A DNA stretch of 64,000 bases from Stomoxys calcitrans. Taxonomy: Eukaryota > Arthropoda > Insecta > Diptera > Muscidae. The notes under the pieces were generated by a model. It was not told the origin of the DNA. It did not search any database and saw nothing but the letters and a program-made list of their open reading frames with translations. Location of the stretch: assembly GCF_963082655.1 (NCBI RefSeq), contig NC_081556.1:152055501-152119500 (forward strand), written 5' to 3'. The position numbers and the translations under genes are program-made. Shown here piece after piece: positions 44,329 through 55,158 of this stretch. Numbering within the stretch: the stretch's first letter is position 1; each line of letters opens with the position of its first letter.

Positions 44329-45696
44329 AATCGTTCCAAAAATTCGGTCTCGTAATAAACGTACAAAATTCTATCATTTTCCAAAATTAGAATTTCCTTG
44401 AATGTTTCCTCAAAATTCAATTTTCACGAAAAATTTACTTTCAAATTTAACCTTACAAAAAGTTATCGTCCTTCCATTTCACTCGGTATACGTATTTAAA
44501 TATTAACCTACGACTCCATTTGGAACATTCTCATCCACACAGACACACACACACACGCACAATGTTAATTACAACTTGATAATATTTACCTTCATTTCGC
44601 ATTATAAATATGTACATTTTACATTTCCCCCTTCCTTTGCAAAAAAAAAAAAAAAATTAAACTAGACGACACCAGTCCATGACCAACTGTACGGCTAAAA
44701 TAATCCATCCAAAAAGATTAACAACTTTGCATTTAAGTTTTACAAGGCTTGTCCCAATGCCAGCAAATAACATCTAAACTTTAGCAACCCAAAGGACGTG
44801 GCCACCAAGAGCTGGTAGAGTAGGACGAAAGTAGGGTAGACTAGAAGGATTGGTGACTTCAAAGGTTGTGCATATTTTATACATTTTGACTGTAGGCGCA
44901 TTACATGGGTGTTTGTGTGTCAGGGACAGGCATGATGACACCCTCTAAAGGTTGTTAAGGATATTTGTATCTATGTTTACATAAATAAACAAATACAAAC
45001 CCAACCAAATACACATACCCGCATAGACACTCACATTCAAAAGCCAGATTAGATTGGATGAAAAATTAAGCTAGGCCAAGGTACAGCCCTTCAGCTGTAC
45101 CTTTACCTACTCTGCAGTGTAGTAGTGGTGTGAGGTGTTTGCATGTGCCAGAGAAGAACAGAGTAGAGTAGTAGTTTGCTTATGACCAAACTATTATGAC
45201 TTTGGTCACTAAACTTTGCGGCAAAAGTTCAAATCCATATGGGGTTTCTATGATGAAATAAATCTGTCCTCACCTCTTCTGCTTAGCTCAACTCGGCCAA
45301 GCAGCGAATAACTCATGTAGCTTAAGGGGAAACCAACAATGTTTGTGTTTCATCCCAGTAGATGTTTATTCTGGGCATGCAAACGTTCTGTGGAGTTTTT
45401 TTGTTTCTCTCAGTGGCAGTTAAGATTTCTATTACAACAGTTTGGGGGACTTTAGCCGGCACTTAATTTTGTGGACACACTGTTTGAATATTCTAGAGCT
45501 GTTTACCAAAGTAGTATTCATTAGATCCTTAAATACATTATACGCTTATTTAAATTGTGCCAACAAAGTTACCATGCTTTGGATAAGGATATAAACTCAT
45601 ACCCATTGAAGTGTAGTATGATGTGTTGGTAGACAAAGAGAATATAAGGATTAAGATTGAAGGAGCATGAACTTGAAATTATGAATTCGAATATAA
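44329..45696. other. Non-repetitive stretch
   Basis: Contains a short AC run near 44540-44560 and an A run at 44641-44656. No gene or transposon domain recognised. Confidence 0.45.
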
Positions 45697-47314
45697 ACAA
45701 GTAAAAAGGCGTTAAGTTCGGCCGGGCCGAACTTTGGATACCCACCACCTCGGGTATATATGTAAACCACCTTTCATCAAAATTCGGTGAAAATTTCATA
45801 CCTTATACTCATATACCTCATACCGATCTGAACTATATACGACACGGATGTCGAAAAGCCGAACATAAGTCACTGTGTCAAATTTCAGTGAAATCGGATT
45901 ATAAATGCGCCTTTTATGGGGCCAAGACTTTAAATCGAGATATCGGTCTACATGGCAGCTATATCCAAATCTGGACCGATTTGGGCCAAGTTGCATTAAC
46001 ATGTCGAAGAGCCTAACACTAAGCACTGTCCCAAATTTCGGCGAAATCGGACAATAAATGCCTCTTTTATGGGCCCTAAACCTTAAATCCAGTGATCGGT
46101 CTATATGCTATATTCAAATCTGGACCGATCTGGGCAAAATTGAAGAAGGACGTCGAAGAGCCTAACCAAACTCTCTGTCTCAAATTTCAGCGACATCGGA
46201 CAATAAATGCGTCTTTTATGGCCATAAAACCTAAAACCTAGATATCGGTCTATATGGCAGCTATATCCAAATCTGGACCGATCTGTGCGATATTGCAAAA
46301 TTATGTCAAGGAGCTTAACTTAACTCACTGTTCCAAATTTCGGGGACATCGGGCAATAAATGAGCATTTTATGGGCCCAAAACCATAAATCATGAAATCG
46401 GTCTATATGGCAGCTATATCCAAATTTGAACCGATCTGGACCAAATTGAAGAAATATGTCAAAGGGCCTAACACATCTCACTGTCCCAAATTTCAGCAAA
46501 ATCGGATAATTAATGTGGCTATTATGGGCCTTACACCATAAATCGGAGGATCGATCTATATGGCAGCTATATCCAAATCTGGACCGATCTGAGCCAAATT
46601 AACGAAGGATGTCGATGGGCCTTACACAATTCACTGCCCCGAATTTCATCAAAATCGGATAATAAATGTGGCTTTTGTGGGCGTAAGACCCTAAACCGGA
46701 GGATCGGTCTATATGGCAGCTATATCCAAATCTGAACCGATCTGGACCAAATTAAAGAAACATGTCAAAGGGCTTAAGACAACTCATTGTTTAAAATTTC
46801 AGCGAAATCGGACCATAAATGTGGCTTTTATGGGCCTTAGACCCTAAATCGGAGGATCGGTCTATATGGCAGCTATATCCCAATCTGGACCGATCTGGGC
46901 CAAATTGACGAGGGATGTCGAAGGGCCTAACACAACTCACTGTCCCAAATTTCAACAAAATCGGATAATAAATGTGGCTTTTATGGGCCTAAGACCCTAA
47001 ATCGGCGGATCGGTCTATATGGGGGCTATATCAAGATATAGTCCGATATAGCCCATCTTCGAACTTAACCTGCTTATGGACAAAAAAAGAATCTGTGCAA
47101 AATTTCAGCTCAATATTTCAATTTTTAAAGACTGTAGCGTGATTTCAACAGACAGACGGACAGACGGACAGACGGACGGACATGGCTAGATCGTCTTAGA
47201 TTTTTACGCTGATCAAGAATATATATACTTTATAGGGTCGGAAATGGATATTTCGATGTGTTGCAAACGGAATGACAAAATGAATATACCCCCATCCTTC
47301 GGTGATGGGTATTA
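45697..47314 (+). mobile_element. Type B element, complete reference copy, forward
   Basis: Proximal end AACAAGTAAAAAGGCGTT at 45697. A perfect palindrome with ten-base arms follows at 45714-45734 (AAGTTCGGCC-G-GGCCGAACTT), then TACCCACCACCTCGGGTATA. Eight or so monomers follow; the TATATGGCAG landmark is at 46251, 46404, 46557, 46710, 46863 and 47016, every step exactly 153 bp. The distal module contains GACTGTAGCGTGATTTCAAC, a CAGACGGA run at about 47150-47180, GATCAAGAATATATATACTT and ATACCCCCATCCTTCGGTGA ending GGGTATTA. Minus-strand frames at 45796-46298 read the 51-residue repeat. It is one of the most intact copies of its type. Confidence 0.9.
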
Positions 47315-47431
47315 AAAGAAAGATTTGACAAGTTGGACAGGGCTAATTTCTGATACGTGCCACTATGAATCCATGTATTTTGCTACAGGGTGGCACACTT
47401 AAAAGTTCCATTATAAAATTTTTATATAAAA

Positions 47432-48512
47432 ACAAATAAAAGCGTGCTAAGCAGAATTCACACAATTTCAGCCCAATAGTACAAAAATTACGACTTGTAA
47501 GGACTCAAGAAGTCAAATGGGCAGATGGGTTTATATGGGGGCTATATCAGATTATGGACTGATCTGGACCGTACTTGGTTTTTATGGAAGCTATATCAGA
47601 TTATGGAGGTCCAAATCGCTCCATAATCTGATATAGCTTCCATAGAAACCGATCTGCCGATTTGACTTCTTGAGTCCTTACAAGCCACAATTTTTGTCCG
47701 ATTTGACTGAAATTGTGCATGCGGTGTTGTGTTATGACTTCCAACAACTTTCGCCAAGTACGGTCCAGATCAGTCCATAATCTGATATAGCCCCCATATA
47801 AACCCATCCGCCCATTTGACTTCTTGAGTCAGCTCAATAGTACAAAAATTGCGACCTGTAAAGACTCAAGAAGACAAATGGGCGGATGGGTTTATATGGC
47901 GCTATGGAAGCTATATCAGATTATGGAGGTCCAAATCGCTCTATAATCTGATGTAGCTTCCATAGAAACCGATCTGCCAATTTGATTTCTTGAGTCCTTA
48001 CAAGCCACAATTTTTGTCCGATTTGGCTGAAATTGTGCATGCGGTGTTGTGTTATGACTTCCAACAACTTTTGTCAAGTACGGTCCAGATCAGTCCATAA
48101 TCTGATACATGACAAAAGTTGTTGGAAGTTATAACAGAACACTATCTACAAAATCGGTCGAAAATTGTGGCTTGCAGGGGCTCAAAAAGTCAAATCGGCA
48201 GATTGGTTTATCTGGGAGCTATATCAGATTATGGAGCGATTTGGACCGTACTTGACACAGTTGTTGGAAGTCATAACAGAACACTATCTGCGAAATTTTA
48301 TTCAAATCGAACAAAAATTCTGGCTACCAGGGGCTCAATAAGTCAAGTTTAGCCAAATCGGACAAAAAAAAATTGGCTTCCAGAGGCTCAAGATTTCAAA
48401 TCGGGAAATCGGTTTATATGGGAGCTACATTAGTTTATAGACCGATAGTACAGTTGCTGAACGTCATAACATACAAAATTCCAGCCAAATCGGACCAAAA
48501 TTGCGGTTTGTA
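47432..48512. mobile_element. Type A-related array with alternating monomer orientation
   Basis: It starts with ACAAATAAAAGCGTGCTAAG, the proximal end, but the palindrome is missing. The monomers (TGATATAGCTTCCATAGAAA, CTTACAAGCCACAATTTTTG, AATTGTGCATGCGGTG) occur in both orientations. A perfect 25-bp inverted repeat lies at 47583-47607 and 47620-47644. A larger inverted pair is 47500-47578 with 47754-47832. A ~330-bp unit is repeated directly (47575-47830 and about 47905-48110). From 48120 the remaining monomers run forward to the junction with a non-LTR fragment. Other arrays in the window are all head-to-tail. Confidence 0.78.
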
Positions 48513-48848
48513 AGGGCCAAAGTGGTCGAGCATGCTGATGACGTGGCAATTGGGGTTAGGCGAAAGTTTCCCAGCACTCTGAGAGACATACTTCAGAAAG
48601 CTCTACCTGCAACAGCGAAGTGGGCTATCGAAAGTGGTCTAGGTATAAATCCGTGCAAGACAGAAGTAGTTCCTTTCTGCAGGAGATACAAGTTACCTAC
48701 AGTGGCATCTGTCTCCTTTGGAGGAGCGAATGTTTCATTTACAGAAAGAGCAAAATACCTGGGTGTTTTGCTGGACAGGAAATTTTACTTCAAATCCTAT
48801 ATTTTGGAGAGGGTAAGAAAGGCATCTCTTACCCTTTACACCTGCTAG
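48501..48848 (+). pseudogene. Reverse transcriptase palm/thumb frame of family A, 115 codons open
   Basis: One of the longest uninterrupted retroelement frames in the window. The first ~8 residues derive from the upstream type A element. From residue 11 the frame is HADDVAIGVRRKFPSTLRDI, then WAIESGLGINPCKTEVVPFC, VSFGGANVSFTERAKYLGVL and LERVRKASLTLYTC. Both catalytic aspartates of the ADD box are intact and the tyrosine is replaced by histidine. The remaining fingers/palm upstream is missing, so it cannot be functional. Confidence 0.8.
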
Positions 48849-49628
48849 AGCAAAAGTTGGGGATTTAGACCGCGAGTCATGCATTGGGTATATACTGCAG
48901 TTGTCAGACCAATAATGCTATATGGTTTTGTGTTTTGGTGGACGGCGCTTCAAAAGTCCACCTACTGTTCAATACTCAACTGGATCCGAAGGATAGCTTG
49001 TTTGTGCATCACAGCTGCACTAAGGACAACACCTTCTGATTCACTGAATTTAATGCTACATCTAATGCCTCTGGACATTGGGGCCAGACAAAGGTTAAGG
49101 GAGCTTTCTCTTTGCTCATGTGGTGGCTACGGACAGTGTGTTATCCTTGGTGCAATGTCCAATGTTACAGGCAGTGTTGATTACACCCTACCTGAGCCGC
49201 TTTCCTGATAGAACCGATAGGAACTATAATATCTCTGGTAATAGAAGTTACATGGACTTCTGTACGGATGGTTCCATACTAAACGACCAGGTGAGGTTTA
49301 AAAATCGAGAACTGGCAATATCGAAAAGTTTACCCGACCATGGTAGTGTGTATAAAGCGGAGATCCTTGCAGCTTAGGAAGTGGTGGAATGGCTAAGATC
49401 TAATGTCATAACGACAATTTGCTAGAAAACGTCTCAGTCAGGTTACCGTCTAATCGGAAAATATGCTGACAGACTGAAGGTTGCCAGCAACGACTTTTGC
49501 AGAAGCTGTGAGGACATCGAACAAGAGAGACTATAGAACACCTTCTGTGTGTGTGTCCCGCACTAGCAGTCAGAAGGAGTTCCACTTTAGGTTCTCATTT
49601 CTTTGATAACTTGTCTGATTTAGCGGAT
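48513..49628 (+). mobile_element. Non-LTR retrotransposon family A: reverse transcriptase to C-terminal tail, with deletion in RNase H
   Basis: It begins right at the reverse transcriptase active site, read HADDVAI (48531-48551) for the usual YADD. It continues with RKFPSTLRDILQKALPATAK, ERAKYLGVLLDRKFYFKSYI and, after a shift, WVYTAVVRPIMLYGFVFWWT (from 48882) and RTTPSDSLNLMLHLMPLDIG. The RNase H start FCTDGSILNDQ is near 49261. After VVEWLRSN near 49400 the sequence jumps to YADRLKVASNDFCRSCEDIE (about 49460-49520), so most of RNase H is deleted. The tail NLSDLADV ends near 49628, where a SINE begins. Confidence 0.85.
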
Positions 49629-49632
49629 GTGA

Positions 49633-49945
49633 GGCCACCGTTGCGCAGAGGTTAGCATGTCCTCCTATGACGCTGAATGCCTGCGTTCGAATCCTGGCGA
49701 GACCATCTGAAAAATTTTCAGCGGTGGTTTTCCCCTCCTAATGCTGGCGACATGTGTGAGGTACCATGCCATGTAAAAACTTCTCTCCAAAGAGGTTTCG
49801 CACTGCGGCTCGCCGTTCGGACGCGGCTATAAAAAGGAGGCCCCTTATCATTGAGCTTAAACATCAATCGGACTGCACTCATTGATATGTAGGAAGTTTG
49901 CCCCTGTTCCTTAGTGAAATTTTCATGGCCAAAATTTGTATTTTT
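49633..49945 (+). mobile_element. tRNA-derived SINE, full length
   Basis: The head GGCCACCGTTGCGCAGAGGT opens the copy, with CGTTCGAATCC at 49684-49694 as B-box. The body and tail agree with the copy at 12393, ending GGCCAAAATTTGTATTT. It inserted in or next to the C-terminal region of a non-LTR family A fragment. Confidence 0.9.
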
Positions 49946-50043
49946 GTATCTAAATCTGAACCGATATGGCCCATTTGCTATCCCCAACGACCTACATCAA
50001 TAAGAAGTATCTGTGCAAAATTTCAAGCTGCTAGCTTTACGCG
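49946..50043 (+). mobile_element. Type A distal fragment
   Basis: CTAAATCTGAACCGATATGG, CATCAATAAGAAGTATCTGT and TTTCAAGCTGCTAGCTTTAC match the last monomer and the start of the distal segment of type A. It ends abruptly. Confidence 0.65.
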
Positions 50044-50934
50044 GTTGGTCTCTAACTAAAGACAACTAAGAAAAGTCCTTGCTTAATGTCTGATATTTTT
50101 CAATTCCAAGTTCTTGAGTTGATGTCAGGTTTCAAATCGACACCCAAGAACATTTATTGTCCAATGTAACCGTTTTCTTGTCCTTGACCTTTCATTCAAA
50201 AATAATTAATCACATTTACAAACTGTTGTTGAAAACATAAGCGCTTTTAGTAAACTTCTCCAAAGAAACTTAAAATATTTTTATTTTCTTGGTCCACTTT
50301 GTTTGTTTGCCAAATACTTTGACTTTGTTAAAGGCAAGTTTTACGGTTTTACCTTGTCGACATGTAAAGCTTATTTAATAACTTATAACAAGAATATTTA
50401 AACATTCTTTTTATTTTAAGTTTTTTTTTTTCTTTGCTTTTTTGTAATAACAGCAAAAATTCCCAGAAACAAGAATTCACAGAAAAATTGGGGTAACTGT
50501 CAATTTCAAATGTTGCAACAAACTTCTCGAAAAGAGCATCATTATATGCTTGTCAAGCATTTTCATCTCGTTGGCTTCAGATTAAAAGTTATTGATGATT
50601 TAATTGTAGATTTTCTTTTTTAATTTCCAGGAAATTTTTAATTGCATTCGCTGCATGACCAGTTAGTGACACTACTTGAAAATTGTGAATTGAAGAGAAA
50701 AAAAAACTGGTGAAATGTCACAGCAATTATTCCAATTAAAACTTAAATAAATAAAGTACACTGAGAGTAATACGATACTGAATACTTGTTGTATGGTGTA
50801 AAATTAGATTTGTATATTAAACTAGCCGAACCGAGCCCGCTCCACTGCGCCTTCTTTAACTCTCTAATATCTTTTTAGGGTGTGGGGACACTAAGCCCTG
50901 AATGCGGATATCGAATTCGTGCCATTGTATAACT
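50044..50934. other. Non-repetitive stretch
   Basis: AT-rich, with a T run near 50421-50432. At 50821-50930 the segment AACTAGCCGAACCGAGCCCG starts what may be another element's end, which is not identified. Confidence 0.4.
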
Positions 50935-51190
50935 GGCGAGACCATCAGAAAAAATTTTCAGCGTTGGTTTCCCCTCTTAATGCTGGCAATATTTGTGGGG
51001 TACTATGACAAGTAAAACATCTCTCCAAAGAGGTGTCGCACTACGGCACGCCGTTCGGACTCGGCTATAAAAAGGAGGTCACTTTTCAGTGAGCTTAAAC
51101 TTGAATCGGACTGCACTCATTGATATGAGAGAAGTTTGCCCCTATTCCTTAGTGGAATGTTCATGGGCAAAATTTGCAAATTTGCATTTT
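50935..51190 (+). mobile_element. tRNA-derived SINE, head truncated
   Basis: It starts at CTGGCGAGACCATCAGAAAA, just 3' of the B-box, and keeps the whole body and tail (GGCAAAATTTGCAAATTTGC). A second piece of tRNA head (GCCTATGACGCTGAACGCGT, TCGAATCCC at 51201-51231) follows the tail. The order head-after-body suggests two insertions or a rearrangement. Confidence 0.83.
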
Positions 51191-52512
51191 TCCCATTGTA
51201 GCCTATGACGCTGAACGCGTTCGAATCCCATATAGTCATAATGAGTCAAAAACCCCATTTGACTATCTTTAGGAGGAAAAGCGCCACCTAGACTTGAACG
51301 CAAACTTTTAATGTCATATTCGTAATCTACTCCATAATACCTTTCATTTGAATCCCATATAACCACGGTCGGCTAATATGCCCATTTGGGGGTATTTGGG
51401 GTGGGCGGTCTCCCATTACTTGGACCTTAGGTTTTATGCCATATTTGTAATCTTTTATCTGAGTCCCATATTGACATGAACTTCGAAAATATCTGTTTAG
51501 TGGAGTTTTGGGGGTGGGGGGCCCCGCTGGGTACTTGAATCCAAATTTAATACCATATTTCTATTCTGGTCTCCAATACCTTTCATTTGATACCACTTTC
51601 GGATATGGGTGGCGTTTTTGCGGTAAAGGGGAGGGTCCGCCTCCAACAAATGTCTAAAAATTATATAGCCTATGTTTCCTTCCAGAAAAACGTATAAAAT
51701 CTATGAAAATTTTAAGAAAATCGGTTGAGCCAAGTATCATATACTCACAATGGGTCTAATGGCATTTTTAAGGGCATGACCCCCTATTCTTCGATCTGAT
51801 TTTGTATGCCAGATTCGAAATCTACTCCCGAATACCTTTCACTTGAGCCCCATATTGAAATGAACGTCCAATATGTCTGTTTGGGACAGTTTTGGGGTTG
51901 GGGCGGCCCTATGGGTACTTGGACTAGATTTTAATACCATATTTGTAATCTACTCTCCAATATCTTTCATTTGATACCTATATTCTCCCTATCGGTCCAC
52001 TTTTGATTTTGGGTTGTGGTTTTGGAATAAGGGGAGGGTCCGTCCCCCTTTCGATACCGAAAAGTTACATAGCCTATGTTTCCTTCCAGACAAACTTACA
52101 CAAATTTCGAGAAACTTGGTTCTGCCGTTTTGCAGCAAACAAATCGGGTCCCATATATTCGTGATTGCCTAATGTGCCCATTTTGAGCGTTTTTGTGGGA
52201 GTGGGGGTGACCCCCTATACATCGACATGAATTTGTATGCCAGATTCGCTATCTACTCCCGCATACTTTTCATTTGATACCCACATTGTCCTTATCGGTC
52301 CACTTTAAATTTTGGGTGGTGTTTTCGGGGTAACAGTGGAGGGTCCGCCCCCTTCCGTTATCCATAAATTATAAAGCCTATTCCTAATACCTGGCCATAT
52401 TCGTAATCTACTCTCGAATACCTTTCATTGGAGTCCAATATTGTTGAGTTGTCAACTAAACCTATTTTAAGGGGATTTGGGACTGGAGCGGGCCCCCAAG
52501 TACTTGGAAGCA
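51191..52512 (+). mobile_element. Type D element, diverged, forward
   Basis: Monomers with CCTTTCATTTGAATCCCATA, GGTCGGCTAATATGCCCATT, GGGGGTGGGGGGCCCCGC and TTTGGGTTGTGGTTTTGG are longer and less regular than at 3825-5218. The GGGGAGGGTCCGCC segment appears three times (about 51628, 52035 and 52335). The unique parts with AAATTTCGAGAAACTTGG-like sequence also recur, so whole element segments were duplicated. No terminal hairpins are recognised. Confidence 0.75.
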
Positions 52513-52718
52513 ACTTTTATTATGACAAACATCTAAGTGAGCCTGATGGCAGTCTGTTGCTTATACCTAACATAACCTAACCTACTTGGTATTTAGCAGA
52601 TGTGAGCATTGGGCTTTTTAAAGCGACTTGGATGGTTCAACGAGAGGAAATAGAAGGCATCTTCCTTCCCCTGTTTCTGTGGTATCACAATCGGGAGTCT
52701 GATGACACTAATACTAAG
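52513..52718 (+). mobile_element. 3' ends of non-LTR elements
   Basis: Two pieces are present. The first ends with CTTATACCTAACATAACCTA and ACC (52569-52591), the TAACC-type tail seen at other LINE ends here. The second (52592-52718) begins with TTAGCAGATGTGAGCATTGG. It gives the frame LADVSIGLFKATWMVQREE, related to the C-terminus NLSDLADV of family A, and continues into a 3' untranslated part with CTGTTTCTGTGGTATCACAA. Confidence 0.62.
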
Positions 52719-53031
52719 TTTCCCATGAACATTCCATCAAGGAACAGGGGATACTTCTCTCATATCAATGAGTGCAGTCCCATTAAAGTGTAAGCTCAAT
52801 GATAAGAGGCCTTCTTTTTATGTAGAGTCCGAACAGCGTGCCGCATAGCGACGCCACTTGCTAGAGAAGTTTTAACATGGCAGGATACATCGCAAATGTA
52901 GCCAGCATTAGTATGGGGATAACCACCGCTGAAAATTTTGTTGATGTTCCCACCGGGATTTGAACCCAGGCGTTCGGCGTCATAGGCGGACATGCTAACC
53001 TCTGCTCTGGCAGTGTGGAGGCCACACACTT
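52719..53031 (-). mobile_element. tRNA-derived SINE, full length, reversed
   Basis: Tail CCCATGAACATTCCATCAAG first. The body has several substitutions. B-box complement GGGATTTGAACCC at about 52957-52969. A-box side CATGCTAACCTCTGCTC and head end GGAGGCCAC at about 53031. It inserted beside the 3' end of a LINE fragment. Confidence 0.88.
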
Positions 53032-53077
53032 AAACCTGACCTAACTCTTTTATTACACATATAAAACATCGATTTTA

Positions 53078-55158
53078 ATACCCTACACCATAGGAAGAGG
53101 TATACTAATTTCGTCATTCTGTTTGTAACACCTCGAAATATGAGTCTAAGACCCCATAAGGTATATATATTTTTGATCGTCATGACATTTTAAGTCGATC
53201 TAGCCATGTCTGTCCGTCTGTCCGTTCGTCCGTCTGTCAGAAGCACGCTAACATTCGAAGGAGTAGAGCTATCCTCTTGAAATTTTGCACAAATACTTTT
53301 TATTATTGTAGGTTGGATGGAATTTTATAAATGGGCAATATTGGTCCATGTTTTGATATAGCTACCATATAAACCGATCTGGGATGTTGACTTCTTGAGC
53401 TACTAGAGGACGCAATTCTTATCCGATTTGGCTGAAATTTTGCATGAGGTGTTTTGTTATAATTTCCAACAACTGTGTTGAGTATGGTTCAAATCGGTCT
53501 ATAACCTGATATAGCTGTCATATAAACCGATCTGGGGTCTTGATTTCTTGAGCCTCTATAGGGAGCAATTCTTATCCGATTTGGCTGAAATTTAGCATGA
53601 CGTGTTTCGCTTTGACTTCCAACAACTGTGCTAAGTATGGTTTAAATCGGTTCATAGCCTTATAGAGCTGTTATAGAAACCGATCTGGGGTCTTGACTTC
53701 TTGAGCCTCTAAAGGGCGCAATTCCTATCCGATTTGGCTGAAATTTTGCACGACGTGTTTCGCTATAACTTCCAACAACTGTGCCAAGTATGGTTTAAAT
53801 CGATCCATAATCTGATATAGCTGCCTTGTAAACCGATCTTGGGTCTTGACTTCTAGAGATTTCTTGAGCCTCTAGTGGGCGCAGATCCTATCCGGTATGG
53901 CTGAAATTTTGCATGACGTGTTTCGCTTTGACTTCCAACAACTGTGCCAAGTATGGTTTAAATCGGTTCATAACCTGATATAGCTGTAATAGAAACCGAT
54001 CTGGGGTCTTGACTTCTTGAGCCTCTATAGGGCGCAATTCCTATCCGATTTGGCTGAAATTTTGAATGAGGTGTTTTACTATGACTTCCACAAACTGTGT
54101 TGAGTATGATTCAAATCGGTCCATAACCTGATATAGCTGCCTAATAAACCGATCTGGGATCTTGACTTCTTGAGCCCCTAGAGGACGTAATTCTTATCCG
54201 ATTTGGCTGAAATTTTGCATGAGGTGTTTTGTTATAATTTCCAACAACTGGGTTGAGTATGGTTCAAATCCGTCCATAACCTGATATAGCTGCCAGATAA
54301 ACCGATCTGGGATCTTGACTTCTTGAGCCACAAGAGGACGCAATTCTTATCCGATTTGGCTGAAATTTAGCATGAGGTGCTTTTTTATTATTTTCAACAA
54401 CTGTGTGGAGTATGGTTCAAATCGGTCCATAACCTGATATAGCTGTCATATAAACCAATCTGGGGTTTGACTTCTTGACCCTCTATAGGGAGCAATTCCT
54501 ATCCGATTTGGCTGAAATTTGGCATGACGTGTTTTGCTGTAACTTCCAACAACTGTGATAAGTATTGTTTAAATAGGTTCATAACCTGATATAGCTGACA
54601 TATAAACCGATCGTGGATCTTGACTTCTTAAGCCGCTAGAGGGCGCAATTCTCACTCGATTTGGCTGAAATTCTACATGATGTGTTTTGTTATGACTTCC
54701 AGTAACTGTGCTAAGTATGGCGCAAATTGGTACATAACCTGATATAGCTGCCATATAAACCGATTTGGGATCTTAACTTCTTGAGCCTCTAGAGGGCGCA
54801 ATTTTCATCCGATTTGGCAGAAATTTTTTATAACGGCTTCTCTCATGACCTTAAACATGCGTGTTGAATATGGTCTGAATCGATCAATAGTTTCATACAG
54901 GTTCCCTATAAACCGAACTCCCGATTTTGCTTCTTGAGCCCCTACAAGGGGCAATTCTTATCCGAATGGACTGAAATATTACACAATGACTTCTAAAATT
55001 TTCAACATTCAATTTAGTTATGGTCCGAATCGGACTATAACTTGATATAGCTCCAATAGTATAACAGTTCTTATTCATTATTCTTTGTTTGCCTAATGCG
55101 ATCCATGGTGTAGGGTATATAAGAATCGGCCTGGCCGATTTTTGCACGCTCTTATTTG
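53078..55158 (-). mobile_element. Type A element, complete, reverse, ten monomers at 153-bp spacing
   Basis: It begins ATACCCTACACCATAGGAAG, then GTCTGTCCGTCTGTCCGTTC. The GATATAGCT landmark is at 53355, 53508, 53661, 53814, 53977, 54130, 54283, 54436, 54588 and 54741. Steps are 153 bp except one of 163, caused by a 10-bp duplication near TTCTAGAGATTTCTTGAGCC, and one of 152. It ends ATCCATGGTGTAGGGTATAT, AAGAATCGGCCTGGCCGATT and GCACGCTCTTATTTGTT. It is the longest regular type A array here and a good source for a consensus monomer. Confidence 0.9.

Noticed and set aside
45714..45734. GC palindrome as a transcription terminator or a transcription-factor site
   Set aside because: It recurs at a fixed distance from the AACAAG end of the dispersed elements, so it is best explained as an element end. 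No transcript unit lies beside it.
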